From Thermoleophilia bacterium (lineage in GTDB: Bacteria; Actinomycetota; Thermoleophilia; Gaiellales; SKUG01): 9,263 nt of DNA. Positions 1 through 6,299 of this stretch are shown here, in pieces. The notes beneath the pieces are model-generated. The model was not told the origin of the DNA and ran no database searches. It saw only the letters and a list, made by a program, of their open reading frames with translations. The stretch covers positions 1 to 9,263 of the forward strand of contig JAGQUL010000044.1 in the NCBI GenBank assembly GCA_020438525.1, in the 5' to 3' direction. A program made the translations under genes and the position numbers. Position 1 is the stretch's first letter. Each line of letters opens with the position of its first letter.

Positions 1-813
1 AACAAGTTCCTCGCCAACATCCGCGAGTGCGATGCGATCGTGCAGGTCGTGCGCGCGTTCGAGGACGACGACATCACCCACGTCGACGGCAAGGTGGATC
101 CCTCGAGCGACATCGAGACGATCAACACCGAGCTCGTGCTCGCCGACCTCGAGAGCGTCGAGAAGCGCCTCGACCGGGCGCGCAAGGACGCCACGAAGAT
201 GCCGGAGACGAAGCCGTTCCTCGCGGCGCTTGAGGCCGCGCACGACGTGCTCGCCGACGGGCGCCCGCTGCACGGCGCGAACATCGACATCGCGCCGCTG
301 CGCGAGCTGTTCCTGCTCACCGCGAAGCCGACGATCTACGTGTTCAACGTGGCGGAGGACGCGGTGGCCGACGACGCGATGCAGCAGCCGCTGCGCGAGC
401 TGGTCGTTCCCGCCGATGCCGTGTTCGTGTGTGCGGCGATCGAGGCGGAGCTTGCGGAGCTCGAGCCCGGCGACGCGGCCGACATGCTCGCCGACCTCGG
501 GCTCGAGGAGTCGGGGCTCACGCAGCTTGCGCGCGCAGCGCAGCACACGCTCGGCCTGCAGACCTACATGACCGCAGGCGAGAAGGAGATTCGCGCCTGG
601 ACGATCCCGATCGGCGCCACCGCCCCGCAGGCGGCCGGCGTGATCCACACCGATTTCGAGCGCGGGTTCATCAAGGCCGAGGTGATCAGCTTCGACGACC
701 TGGTCGAAGCCGGCTCACGCGCCAACGCCAGGTCGGCCGGCACCGCGCGGATGGAAGGCAAGGACTACGTCATGCAGCCCGACGACGTGGTCGACTTTCG
801 GTTCAACGTTTGA
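1..813 (+). CDS. ychF: YchF/Obg-like P-loop ATPase, 5'-truncated by window edge
   Basis: C-terminal 270 residues of the YchF (OLA1-like) ATPase, a TRAFAC-class P-loop protein that binds ribosomes and is linked to translation and stress control. The first visible residues, [18 protein letters not shown], follow the G3 region in this family, so about 90-95 residues with the P-loop lie before the window. Visible features are the helical coiled-coil insertion (about nt 110-290), the altered G4 motif NVAE at nt 346-357 after KPTIYVF (YchF proteins lack a canonical NKxD and prefer ATP), and the C-terminal TGS domain from about nt 560 ([15 protein letters not shown], then GFIKAEVI and [20 protein letters not shown] at the end). 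The TGA stop is at 811-813 and the C-terminus is intact and of normal form. A strong stem-loop follows 25 nt later. Family assignment is very secure; only the start is missing. Confidence 0.97.
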   Translation, partial: NKFLANIRECDAIVQVVRAFEDDDITHVDGKVDPSSDIETINTELVLADLESVEKRLDRARKDATKMPETKPFLAALEAAHDVLADGRPLHGANIDIAPLRELFLLTAKPTIYVFNVAEDAVADDAMQQPLRELVVPADAVFVCAAIEAELAELEPGDAADMLADLGLEESGLTQLARAAQHTLGLQTYMTAGEKEIRAWTIPIGATAPQAAGVIHTDFERGFIKAEVISFDDLVEAGSRANARSAGTARMEGKDYVMQPDDVVDFRFNV

Positions 814-838
814 CCTTCAGCCGCTGACCTGCGGCGAA

Positions 839-867
839 CGCTCGGTTCAGCGAGACGCTGCCGAGCG
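839..867 (+). terminator. Stem-loop after ychF, probable terminator without U-tract
   Basis: Arms CGCTCGG (839-845) and CCGAGCG (861-867) are perfectly complementary. Inside them CAGCG (848-852) pairs with CGCTG (856-860) around an AGA loop, leaving a two-base TT bulge at 846-847. That gives 12 base pairs, nearly all G-C, starting 25 nt after the ychF stop. No T-run follows, so it is not a classical rho-independent terminator. Actinobacteria commonly use such stems at gene ends, so termination or 3'-end protection is the most likely role, by inference. Confidence 0.6.
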
Positions 868-950
868 AGCCCGCGAAGATCGGATGGACGGCTCGACGCC
901 TCCGATCGGGGATGATCGGTGCCTCGGCACCAGTCGACCCGTCGCGACCA

Positions 951-957
951 AAGGGGA
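951..957 (+). promoter_or_regulatory. Ribosome binding site deciding the lipase start
   Basis: AAGGGGA ends 5 nt before the ATG at 963 and is the only good purine-rich site nearby. It favours ATG 963 over the in-frame upstream ATG at 912, which has no such site. An in-frame GTG at 960 directly precedes the ATG and cannot be excluded, but it would leave only 2 nt of spacing. Confidence 0.6.
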
Positions 958-962
958 TCGTG

Positions 963-1706
963 ATGAGCATGTGGGAGACGAGCGTTCGCGGGGCGTGGCG
1001 TCAGCTGATGCGCGTCGCAGAGCACCGGATCGGCACCGTCGAGGAGCTCGGGCGAGCGCTGCCCGGGGCCGGAACGGACGCGAACCCCGTGCTGCTCGTG
1101 CACGGCTACGGCAACAACCACTCGTCGATGGGCGCGATCGAGCGATCCCTCACGCGCGACGGCTTCCGGGCGTTCCACGTCGACCTGCCTGAGTTCGGCT
1201 ATGGCGATGCACTGGCCGACGCGCGGGTCGTCGGGGATCGAATCGACGCGATCCGTGCGGCGACCGGTGCGCACCAGGTGGACATCGTCGGGCACAGTCG
1301 TGGCGGCGTGGTCGCGCGCACGTGGCAGCAGCTGCTCGACACGCAGCACGCCACCGGTCGCGTCGTGACCGTGTCGAGCGCGAACCAGGGACTGCACCTC
1401 GGTCCGGCCGACGGCGTGCTCGCCGGCGCGCTTCCCGAAGGCATGCAACAGATCCGTCGCGGGGCATCGCTCATCGACGATCTGGCGGCCACGCGCGCCG
1501 GATCGGATGTGATCGCCGTGGGAACCGACGGCATCGACGGGATCATGGTTCCGGCTTCAGCGGCACGGGTTCAGGGAGCGCCGTGGATCGCGGTCGACCA
1601 CGGGCGTACGATCGGACCGCTTTCGCAGGTCGGCCACTACGGCATCCTGCGCGACGACCGAGCCTACGAGGCGATTCGTGGGGCGCTGCTTCGGCCGCGA
1701 CCCTGA
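963..1706 (+). CDS. Alpha/beta-hydrolase, triacylglycerol lipase/esterase-like
   Basis: Predicted 247-residue serine hydrolase. The oxyanion-hole segment VLLVHGYGNN lies at residues 43-52, and the nucleophile elbow GHSRGG at 110-115 makes Ser112 the catalytic serine. The segment GTDGIDGIMVP (187-197) probably carries the acid, Asp189 or Asp192. His225 in GHYGILRDD is the likely catalytic histidine. This layout matches the short bacterial lipase family (EstA/LipA-like, class 2), which hydrolyses acylglycerol or other acyl esters; the substrate cannot be read from sequence. Members of that family are often secreted, but residues 1-40 (MSMWETSVRGAWRQLMRVAE...) contain no signal peptide or membrane helix, so this copy looks cytosolic. 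The start at 963 is supported by AAGGGGA at 951-957. The gene converges on the 1770-2534 gene and is 149 nt from ychF, probably its own transcription unit. An esterase, a thioesterase-like enzyme or a PGAP1-like hydrolase remain possible. Confidence 0.85.
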   Translation: MSMWETSVRGAWRQLMRVAEHRIGTVEELGRALPGAGTDANPVLLVHGYGNNHSSMGAIERSLTRDGFRAFHVDLPEFGYGDALADARVVGDRIDAIRAATGAHQVDIVGHSRGGVVARTWQQLLDTQHATGRVVTVSSANQGLHLGPADGVLAGALPEGMQQIRRGASLIDDLAATRAGSDVIAVGTDGIDGIMVPASAARVQGAPWIAVDHGRTIGPLSQVGHYGILRDDRAYEAIRGALLRPRP

Positions 1707-1769
1707 GGCGTGCGCGCGCCGCTGGCGCTGGAATCGGAGCCGGAGCCGATACAGGCGGGTCCGGCTTGG

Positions 1770-2534
1770 TCAGTCGACGTGCTGCGCGCGAGCGCGGGCG
1801 CGCTGCTCGCGACGCCACTTCCAGCGCGTGGTCCAGGATGCGTTGACCGCGAGCTCGAGCGCCTCCTGCAGCGTCTCGCAGCGTGATTCGAGGAACGCGC
1901 ATCGCTCCGCCAGGTCGTGCGTTGCGCGCTGGGCATCCTGCACGAGCACGCGCGATGCGAGCAGTCGATCGTCTGCGGCGCGAAGTTCGCTGCGCACCGA
2001 CTCAAGCTCGTGCTCGAGGTTCGACGAGCGCTCGACGGATGCAGCCAGCAGCTCGCGTGATTCCACGAGCCGATCGCTGAGGCGGGCAAGCTCGCGGATC
2101 GTGCCGCGGTGATCGTCGCTCAGCCGAGCATCGAGCATGCGCGCCGGGCGACGTTCCATGTGGGAGCGGTTCGGCGTCGGATTCGCAGCGGGCGCAGGGG
2201 ATGCCGCCGGCAGCGACGGGGTCGCCTGCGGTTCGAGCGACACACGCTGCCGAGGCGGCGAGGCCGGGGTCACGGGATCCGACGCGGCCGGAGCAGCGTG
2301 CTGGCGCCACGACCCGTCTCCGGTCGCTGCGGCTTCGCGCCAGTCCGAGCCGGTCTCGGACTGCTCGGCAGTGTCGGAGTCGGCAACCGTCGATTCGGAG
2401 CGCACGAACCGTCGCTGCCGCGCCAGCTCGCGAAACTCGGCACCGAACCCCGTGTCGAGTTCACCCTGTGCGGGCGCGGTGTTCGCCAGCTCGACCTGCT
2501 CGTCTGCAGCAGTGATCGTTCGTCCTCGTGCCAT
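1770..2534 (-). CDS. Unrecognised protein: disordered N-half, coiled-coil C-half
   Basis: Predicted 254-residue protein that I do not recognise. Residues 1-45 are polar and charged. Residues 50-125 are low-complexity, rich in Ser, Thr, Ala and Pro, and likely disordered. Residues 130-232 form a long heptad-like, Leu/Glu/Arg-rich coiled coil (for example RLSDRLVESRELL and NLEHELESVRSELRAADDRLL). The end is basic with three tryptophans around 234-240 (WTTRWKW) followed by RREQRARARA. There is no signal peptide or membrane helix. Two cysteines (212, 219) sit late in the coiled coil. The start ATG (2532-2534 on the forward strand) is chosen because GGAGGGG lies 8 nt upstream; an open frame continues further upstream but no other start has a comparable site. 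The gene is transcribed divergently from rsmH-ftsL-ftsI. A scaffold or division/polarity role would suit the architecture, but that is inference from shape and position only. Confidence 0.75.
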   Translation of the reverse strand: MARGRTITAADEQVELANTAPAQGELDTGFGAEFRELARQRRFVRSESTVADSDTAEQSETGSDWREAAATGDGSWRQHAAPAASDPVTPASPPRQRVSLEPQATPSLPAASPAPAANPTPNRSHMERRPARMLDARLSDDHRGTIRELARLSDRLVESRELLAASVERSSNLEHELESVRSELRAADDRLLASRVLVQDAQRATHDLAERCAFLESRCETLQEALELAVNASWTTRWKWRREQRARARAQHVD

Positions 2535-2542
2535 CGGTCGGA

Positions 2543-2549
2543 CCCCTCC
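2543..2549 (-). promoter_or_regulatory. Strong ribosome binding site of the coiled-coil gene
   Basis: On the minus strand this reads GGAGGGG, 8 nt before the ATG at 2534-2532. It is the strongest Shine-Dalgarno match near any start in the window and fixes the start inside a longer open frame. Confidence 0.75.
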
Positions 2550-2562
2550 GGTTTCCGGCTTG

Positions 2563-2579
2563 CGGCAGTTGTACTGCCG
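2563..2579. repeat. Perfect 7+3+7 inverted repeat in divergent intergenic region
   Basis: CGGCAGT (2563-2569), spacer TGT, ACTGCCG (2573-2579). It lies 29-45 bp upstream of the coiled-coil gene start, just upstream of its ribosome binding site, and about 200 bp from rsmH. Position and symmetry fit either an operator for a dimeric regulator or a 5'-UTR stem-loop of the minus-strand transcript. No recognisable -35/-10 pair was found next to it. Confidence 0.5.
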
Positions 2580-2680
2580 TGAGCACCTATTGCGCGCGCA
2601 CGCCGGAATCCCTGCCTGGACCGCGCCTGCGACGACGATCTGGCTCGTCCGTCGATCAGCGCGCGTCGGATCCCGCCGCA

Positions 2681-2742
2681 CCATGCATCGAATGGTTGCA
2701 CCCTCCTCGGACACACCCTCGACCTGAGGTCGAGGTGCATGG
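2681..2742 (+). ncRNA. Structured rsmH leader candidate (possibly mraW RNA-like)
   Basis: The core is a perfect inverted repeat CCTCGACC (2717-2724), loop TGA, GGTCGAGG (2728-2735). Outer arms can also pair: CCATGCA (2681-2687) with TGCATGG (2736-2742), or TGCACC (2697-2702) with GGTGCA (2734-2739). These alternatives partly exclude each other and the core stem. The element ends 33 nt before the rsmH start, with no other plus-strand gene upstream, so it should lie in the 5'-UTR. A conserved cis-RNA called the mraW motif is described upstream of mraW (rsmH) genes in Actinobacteria. Location and phylum fit it, but I cannot confirm the consensus by eye. A DNA operator is the main alternative. 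Confidence 0.45.
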
Positions 2743-2775
2743 TCGCACGCGCGGGCCACAGCAGGAATTGACGCC

Positions 2776-3807
2776 GTGCCCGCGAACAGGTCATCGATGC
2801 CCGCCGCCGCCGACATCCCCAGCGGCACCACGCCCGACCAGCCGCCGCACGTGCCCGTCATGCCGGACGAGGTCGTCGAGCTGCTCGCGCCCGAACCCGG
2901 CGACACGATCGTCGACGGGACCTTCGGCGCAGGCGGTCACGCCCGCCTGCTCGCGGCGCGACTCCACGGCGACGGGCTCTACGTCGGCATCGATCGCGAC
3001 CCATCCGCCGCAGCACGCTTCGACGCGTTCGCCGCCGAGGTCGCGCCGCTCCCCACGCGATTCGTCGCCGCGACGTTCCCCGACGGTCTGCGCTCGCTCG
3101 CGCACGAAGGACTGTCCGCCGACGCTGTCATGCTCGACATCGGTGTGAGCTCGATGCAGCTCGACCAGCCCGAGCGCGGGTTCTCCTATGCACACGACGC
3201 ACCGCTCGACATGCGCATGGATCCGTCCGGCGGCACGAGCGCCGCTGAGTTCGTCGCGCACGCCGACGAGCGCGAGCTCGAACGCATCCTCCGCGAGTAC
3301 GGTGAAGAGCGATACGCCCGCAGGATCGCCCGCGGGATCGTCGCCCGGCGTGAACTCGAACCGATCGATCGCACTACACAACTGGTCGATGTGGTCCTCG
3401 GATCGATACCAGTCGCAGCACGTCACGCCCCCGGCGGCCACCCCGCCCGGCGCACCTTCCAGGCGCTGCGGATCGCCGTCAACGACGAGCTCTCGATGCT
3501 CGACGACGGCCTCGACGCCGCGCTCGAGCTGCTCGCACCGGGCGGTCGCCTGCTCGTGCTGAGCTTCCACTCCCTCGAGGACCGGATCGTCAAGCGCCGA
3601 TTCGAGGCATGGGCCGGTCGTTGCACCTGCCCGCCCGGGCTGCCGGTGTGCGCCTGCGGCGCGGTGCGCCGAGCCGAGCCGCTCGTTCGCGGCCTGCTCC
3701 TCCCGACCGAGGCCGAGGTGGACGCGAACCCGCGCGCCGCTTCCACCAGGCTGCGCGCCGTGCGTCGCGTCGAGCCGCCGATCCCGCTCGCGGAGGTCGG
3801 ACGATGA
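2776..3807 (+). CDS. rsmH: 16S rRNA (cytosine(1402)-N4)-methyltransferase RsmH
   Basis: 343-residue SAM-dependent methyltransferase that methylates N4 of C1402 in the 16S rRNA decoding centre (formerly MraW). Signature segments in order are HVPVMPDEVVELL (from residue 25), SAM-binding DGTFGAGGH (47-55), GIDRDP (71-76), DIGVSS (121-126) followed by QLDQPERGFSY and the PLDMRMD segment, then YGEERYARRIARGIV, HPARRTFQALRIAVNDEL and LSFHSLEDRIVKRRF. A late cysteine cluster (Cys283, 285, 292, 294) matches the CxCPP...CxC pattern found in many RsmH proteins. Length is slightly over the family norm because of about 20 extra N-terminal residues. The start is GTG 2776 with AGGA at 2763-2766; ATG 2797, preceded by ACAGG, is a plausible alternative that shortens the tail by 7 residues. 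The stop overlaps the ftsL-like start (ATGA). This is the first gene of the division operon here; no mraZ precedes it. Confidence 0.97.
   Translation: MPANRSSMPAAADIPSGTTPDQPPHVPVMPDEVVELLAPEPGDTIVDGTFGAGGHARLLAARLHGDGLYVGIDRDPSAAARFDAFAAEVAPLPTRFVAATFPDGLRSLAHEGLSADAVMLDIGVSSMQLDQPERGFSYAHDAPLDMRMDPSGGTSAAEFVAHADERELERILREYGEERYARRIARGIVARRELEPIDRTTQLVDVVLGSIPVAARHAPGGHPARRTFQALRIAVNDELSMLDDGLDAALELLAPGGRLLVLSFHSLEDRIVKRRFEAWAGRCTCPPGLPVCACGAVRRAEPLVRGLLLPTEAEVDANPRAASTRLRAVRRVEPPIPLAEVGR
3792..3796 (+). promoter_or_regulatory. Ribosome binding site of ftsL-like gene inside rsmH
   Basis: GGAGG within the last codons of rsmH, 7 nt before ATG 3804. It selects this start, although the same reading frame is open from further upstream within rsmH, and supports coupled translation at the ATGA overlap. 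Confidence 0.75.
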
Positions 3808-4493
3808 GCGGCTCTGCAACCCGCGGTGGCGACCACGGCGCGGCCGATCCGTGGTGGGGAGATTCGGCCGGCGACGACGACCTGCTGCTCGTCGGCGCGG
3901 TCGACGGTGCTGCTGGTTCGGGCACGGGACCGAGCGCGGCCGGCGCTCGACGCCGCACTCGACGAGGCAGCCCAGGCCGGGGTGGCCACGCTCGCCAGCG
4001 ATCCGGGATCGGCTGGCTGCTGTTCGGGCTCGCACTGGCGCCGATCACGTGGTTCGGGCGCCTCGTGCGACGTACCCCGTGGCTTCGGACCTGGCTGGTC
4101 CGGCTGGGCGTGCTGCTCGGCATCCTCACGGTGCTCGCCTGCTCGGTCGGCGTGATCCTGATCAACAACGTCGTGGTGGGACGCACGGCCGAGCTCGGCA
4201 AGCTCGAGGACCGCCGCCGCGAGCTGCGGCGCGACAATGCGGTGCTCGGTGCGCAGGCCGCGCGCCTCGAGGCCCCCGACCTGATCCACCGTCGCGCGAC
4301 CGACGAGCTCGGGATGGTGCAGACCGACACGGTGCCACCGTTCGTGTACCTGTTCGACGGCAGCCGGACGATGACCGAACGCCAGCGGCGGCGGATCGCC
4401 GCGGCCGCGAGGAAGCGCGAGGCCGCGGCACGAGCACGCGCGTCGAAGGACGCAGCGGCAGCGTCGTCGACCAACACCGGGGGAAGCGACTGA
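3804..4493 (+). CDS. ftsL: FtsL/DivIC-like septum protein
   Basis: 229-residue protein in the ftsL slot between rsmH and ftsI. FtsL forms a membrane coiled-coil complex with FtsB/DivIC and FtsQ/DivIB that activates the FtsW-FtsI synthase at the septum. Residues 1-66 are polar, Gly-rich then Arg-rich and probably disordered. A hydrophobic stretch (69-88, IGWLLFGLALAPITWFGRLV) is followed by RRTPWLRTWLVR and a clear membrane helix (about 101-124). A coiled coil follows (about 128-157, GKLEDRRRELRRDN), then the DELGMVQTD and PPFVYL segment typical of FtsL-family ends, and an Ala/Arg/Lys-rich tail (190-229). The protein is about twice the length of E. coli FtsL (about 120 residues), owing to both tails and the extra hydrophobic stretch. 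The start overlaps the rsmH stop and the stop overlaps the ftsI start. Sequence is poorly conserved in this family, so the call rests on position plus architecture. Confidence 0.82.
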   Translation: MSGSATRGGDHGAADPWWGDSAGDDDLLLVGAVDGAAGSGTGPSAAGARRRTRRGSPGRGGHARQRSGIGWLLFGLALAPITWFGRLVRRTPWLRTWLVRLGVLLGILTVLACSVGVILINNVVVGRTAELGKLEDRRRELRRDNAVLGAQAARLEAPDLIHRRATDELGMVQTDTVPPFVYLFDGSRTMTERQRRRIAAAARKREAAARARASKDAAAASSTNTGGSD

Positions 4494-6256
4494 TGGCAAC
4501 GAAGCGACGCAGCACATCGACCGGAAGCGACATGCCGATCACGATCCAGCCGCGGCGCGTGCTGCTTCTGATGGTGGTGCTGCTCGCACTGCTCGGCGCC
4601 GTGGGTGCGCGAACGATCTACCTGCAGTCGGTGAAGAACCGGATGCTCACCAAGTACGCCCAGGGCCAGCAGCAGAACACGCAGACGCTGCCGGCCGTGC
4701 GTGGCGACATCCTCGACCGAACCGGGCAGGAGCTCGCGGTCGGCGAGGAGGCCGTGACCTTCTACGGAACGCCCAAGCTGCTCGGCAAGAACCGAGCCGG
4801 CACGGCGCTGCAGGTGTCGAAGATCCTCGGCCTGTCGCGACACGAGGAGGACCTGCTGGTCGACCGGCTCACCAACGCCGAGGGTGGGTTCGTGTACGTC
4901 GCCCGGCAGATCCCGCGTGACAAGGCCAAGGAGCTGCAGGACGCGAAGCTGCCCGGGATCGGCTGGTACGACGAGGAGCGCCGGATGTATCCGGTCGGCG
5001 CGACCGCGGGGCAGCTGATCGGCACGGTCGACATCGACAACAAGGGCCTGACCGGCCTCGAGCTGCTGTACGACCGCTCGCTCACCGGAACACCCGGCAA
5101 GCAGGTCGCGGTGAACGATCCCGCAGGCGTGCCGATCGACGTGCTGCAGCTGCGGCGCGAGCGCGACGGTCGCGACGTGCAGCTGACGCTCGACGTGAAG
5201 ATCCAGCGTGAGGCCGAGCGCGTGCTGCAGCGGACCGTGCGCCAGTTCCAGGCCCGGTCGGCCACGGCGATCGTGATGGATCCGCGCACCGGGGAGATCC
5301 TCGCCATGGCGGGCGTGCCGCGCGTGAACCCGGCGAAGTGGTCGAGCGCGGGCTCGCTCGCCACGCGCAACACCGCGATCACCGACACGTACGAGCCCGG
5401 GTCGACGTTCAAGGTCGTGACCGTGAGCGCCGCGCTCGAGGAAGGCGTCACCACGCCCGAGACCGAGTACTGGCTCAAGAACGAGCTGCGCTTCTGCAAG
5501 GACGACAAGACCTGCCTGCTCCATGATTCCCACGACCGTCCGGCGGGATGGTTCACCACCCGAGACATCCTCGTGGAGAGCTCGAACATCGGCACGGTCA
5601 CGCTCGCGCAGCGGATTCGCGACGCGCACCTGCGCCGCGGCGAAGGCGGCAACGCAGCGATCGACTCGTGGATCCGACGGTTCGGGTTCGGCGCGCCGTC
5701 GGGGATCGACTTCCCGGGCGAGTCGTACGGCATCATGACCCCGGTCAAGGACTGGTCGGACGTGTCGATCGGCAACATCCCGATCGGCCAGGGCATCGCG
5801 GTCACGCCGATGCAGCTGATCGACGCGTATGCGGCGATCGCGAACGACGGCGTGATGGTGCAGCCGCACCTGCTCAAGCGGATCGGCGACGAGCCGCCCG
5901 CGAAGTACACGAGCCGCCGCGTGATCAGCTCGAAGACCGCGGCGACCATGCGGAGCATGTTCGAGGCGGTGGTGACCGACGACCACGGCACGGGCAAGCA
6001 GGCCGGGATCAAGGGGTACAGCGTCGCCGGCAAGACCGGTACCGCCAACGTCGCCGAGCGCGGCATCTACCTGAAGGGGCAGTACATCGCCTCGTTCGTC
6101 GGGTTCGTGCCGGCACGGAACCCCCGGCTGGTCACGCTCGTGGTGGTGAACCGCCCGCAGAAGGGCGCATACGGCGGCACGGTCGCTGCGCCGGCGTTCG
6201 AGCAGATCACGAAGTTCGCGCTCGAGTACCTCGCGATCGCGCCCGACGGACGCTGA
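4493..6256 (+). CDS. ftsI: Septal peptidoglycan transpeptidase FtsI (class B PBP, PBP3-like)
   Basis: 587-residue class B penicillin-binding protein that cross-links septal peptidoglycan outside the membrane, working with FtsW and the FtsQLB complex. After a short cytoplasmic tail comes a membrane helix (about 22-39), then the dimerisation/pedestal domain starting at LPAVRGDILDRTGQELAV. The transpeptidase domain has all three motifs: SxxK at 304-307 (EPGSTFK, Ser304 nucleophile), SxN at 363-365 (ESSNIGT) and KTG at 514-516 (GKTGTAN). There is no PASTA domain. Cys335 and Cys341 lie in a short segment before SxN and may form a disulfide. ATG 4493 overlaps the preceding stop as TGATG, with GGGGGA at 4479-4484 as the ribosome binding site. 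The stop is followed within 6 nt by chained stem-loops, suggesting the operon ends or is attenuated here. The SpoVD/PbpB naming is equivalent; function is secure. Confidence 0.96.
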   Translation: MATKRRSTSTGSDMPITIQPRRVLLLMVVLLALLGAVGARTIYLQSVKNRMLTKYAQGQQQNTQTLPAVRGDILDRTGQELAVGEEAVTFYGTPKLLGKNRAGTALQVSKILGLSRHEEDLLVDRLTNAEGGFVYVARQIPRDKAKELQDAKLPGIGWYDEERRMYPVGATAGQLIGTVDIDNKGLTGLELLYDRSLTGTPGKQVAVNDPAGVPIDVLQLRRERDGRDVQLTLDVKIQREAERVLQRTVRQFQARSATAIVMDPRTGEILAMAGVPRVNPAKWSSAGSLATRNTAITDTYEPGSTFKVVTVSAALEEGVTTPETEYWLKNELRFCKDDKTCLLHDSHDRPAGWFTTRDILVESSNIGTVTLAQRIRDAHLRRGEGGNAAIDSWIRRFGFGAPSGIDFPGESYGIMTPVKDWSDVSIGNIPIGQGIAVTPMQLIDAYAAIANDGVMVQPHLLKRIGDEPPAKYTSRRVISSKTAATMRSMFEAVVTDDHGTGKQAGIKGYSVAGKTGTANVAERGIYLKGQYIASFVGFVPARNPRLVTLVVVNRPQKGAYGGTVAAPAFEQITKFALEYLAIAPDGR

Positions 6257-6261
6257 CCGAA

Positions 6262-6288
6262 GCTCCGGTCCGGAGCCGCTCCGGTCCG
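6262..6288. repeat. 11-bp direct repeat, GCTCCGGTCCG
   Basis: Two exact copies at 6262-6272 and 6278-6288, 16 bp apart start to start. Each copy supplies an arm to one of the two hairpins, so the repeat explains the alternative pairings. The pair may have arisen by local duplication or be two sites for one protein; the sequence alone does not decide. Confidence 0.6.
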
Positions 6289-6299
6289 CTTGTCGGACC
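6262..6299 (+). terminator. Chained stem-loops after ftsI, probable terminator/attenuator
   Basis: The first hairpin is GCTCCG (6262-6267), loop GTC, CGGAGC (6271-6276). The second is GGTCCG (6283-6288), loop CTTGT, CGGACC (6294-6299). A competing hairpin, CGGAG (6271-6275) with CTCCG (6279-6283), shares bases with both. The array starts 6 nt after the ftsI stop. No T-run follows. Tandem GC stems at an operon end fit actinobacterial-style termination; partial read-through into the 6401 gene is possible. Confidence 0.55.

Noticed and set aside
912..962. Upstream ATG 912 as the lipase start
   Set aside because: No ribosome binding site precedes it, and the added 17 residues carry no signal peptide; AAGGGGA points to 963.
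1716..1728. GCGCC-GCT-GGCGC hairpin between the convergent lipase and coiled-coil genes
   Set aside because: Only 5 bp in simple GC-rich sequence with no extension or T-run; too weak to call a bidirectional terminator.
2569..2593. TTGTAC ... TATTGC as a promoter for rsmH
   Set aside because: The spacer is only 13 bp and the hexamers are poor; no credible -35/-10 pair was found in the region.
2535..2906. Extension of the coiled-coil gene to the upstream minus-strand ATG at 2906
   Set aside because: It would overlap rsmH and cross the divergent intergenic region, while GGAGGGG at 2543-2549 fixes the start at 2534.
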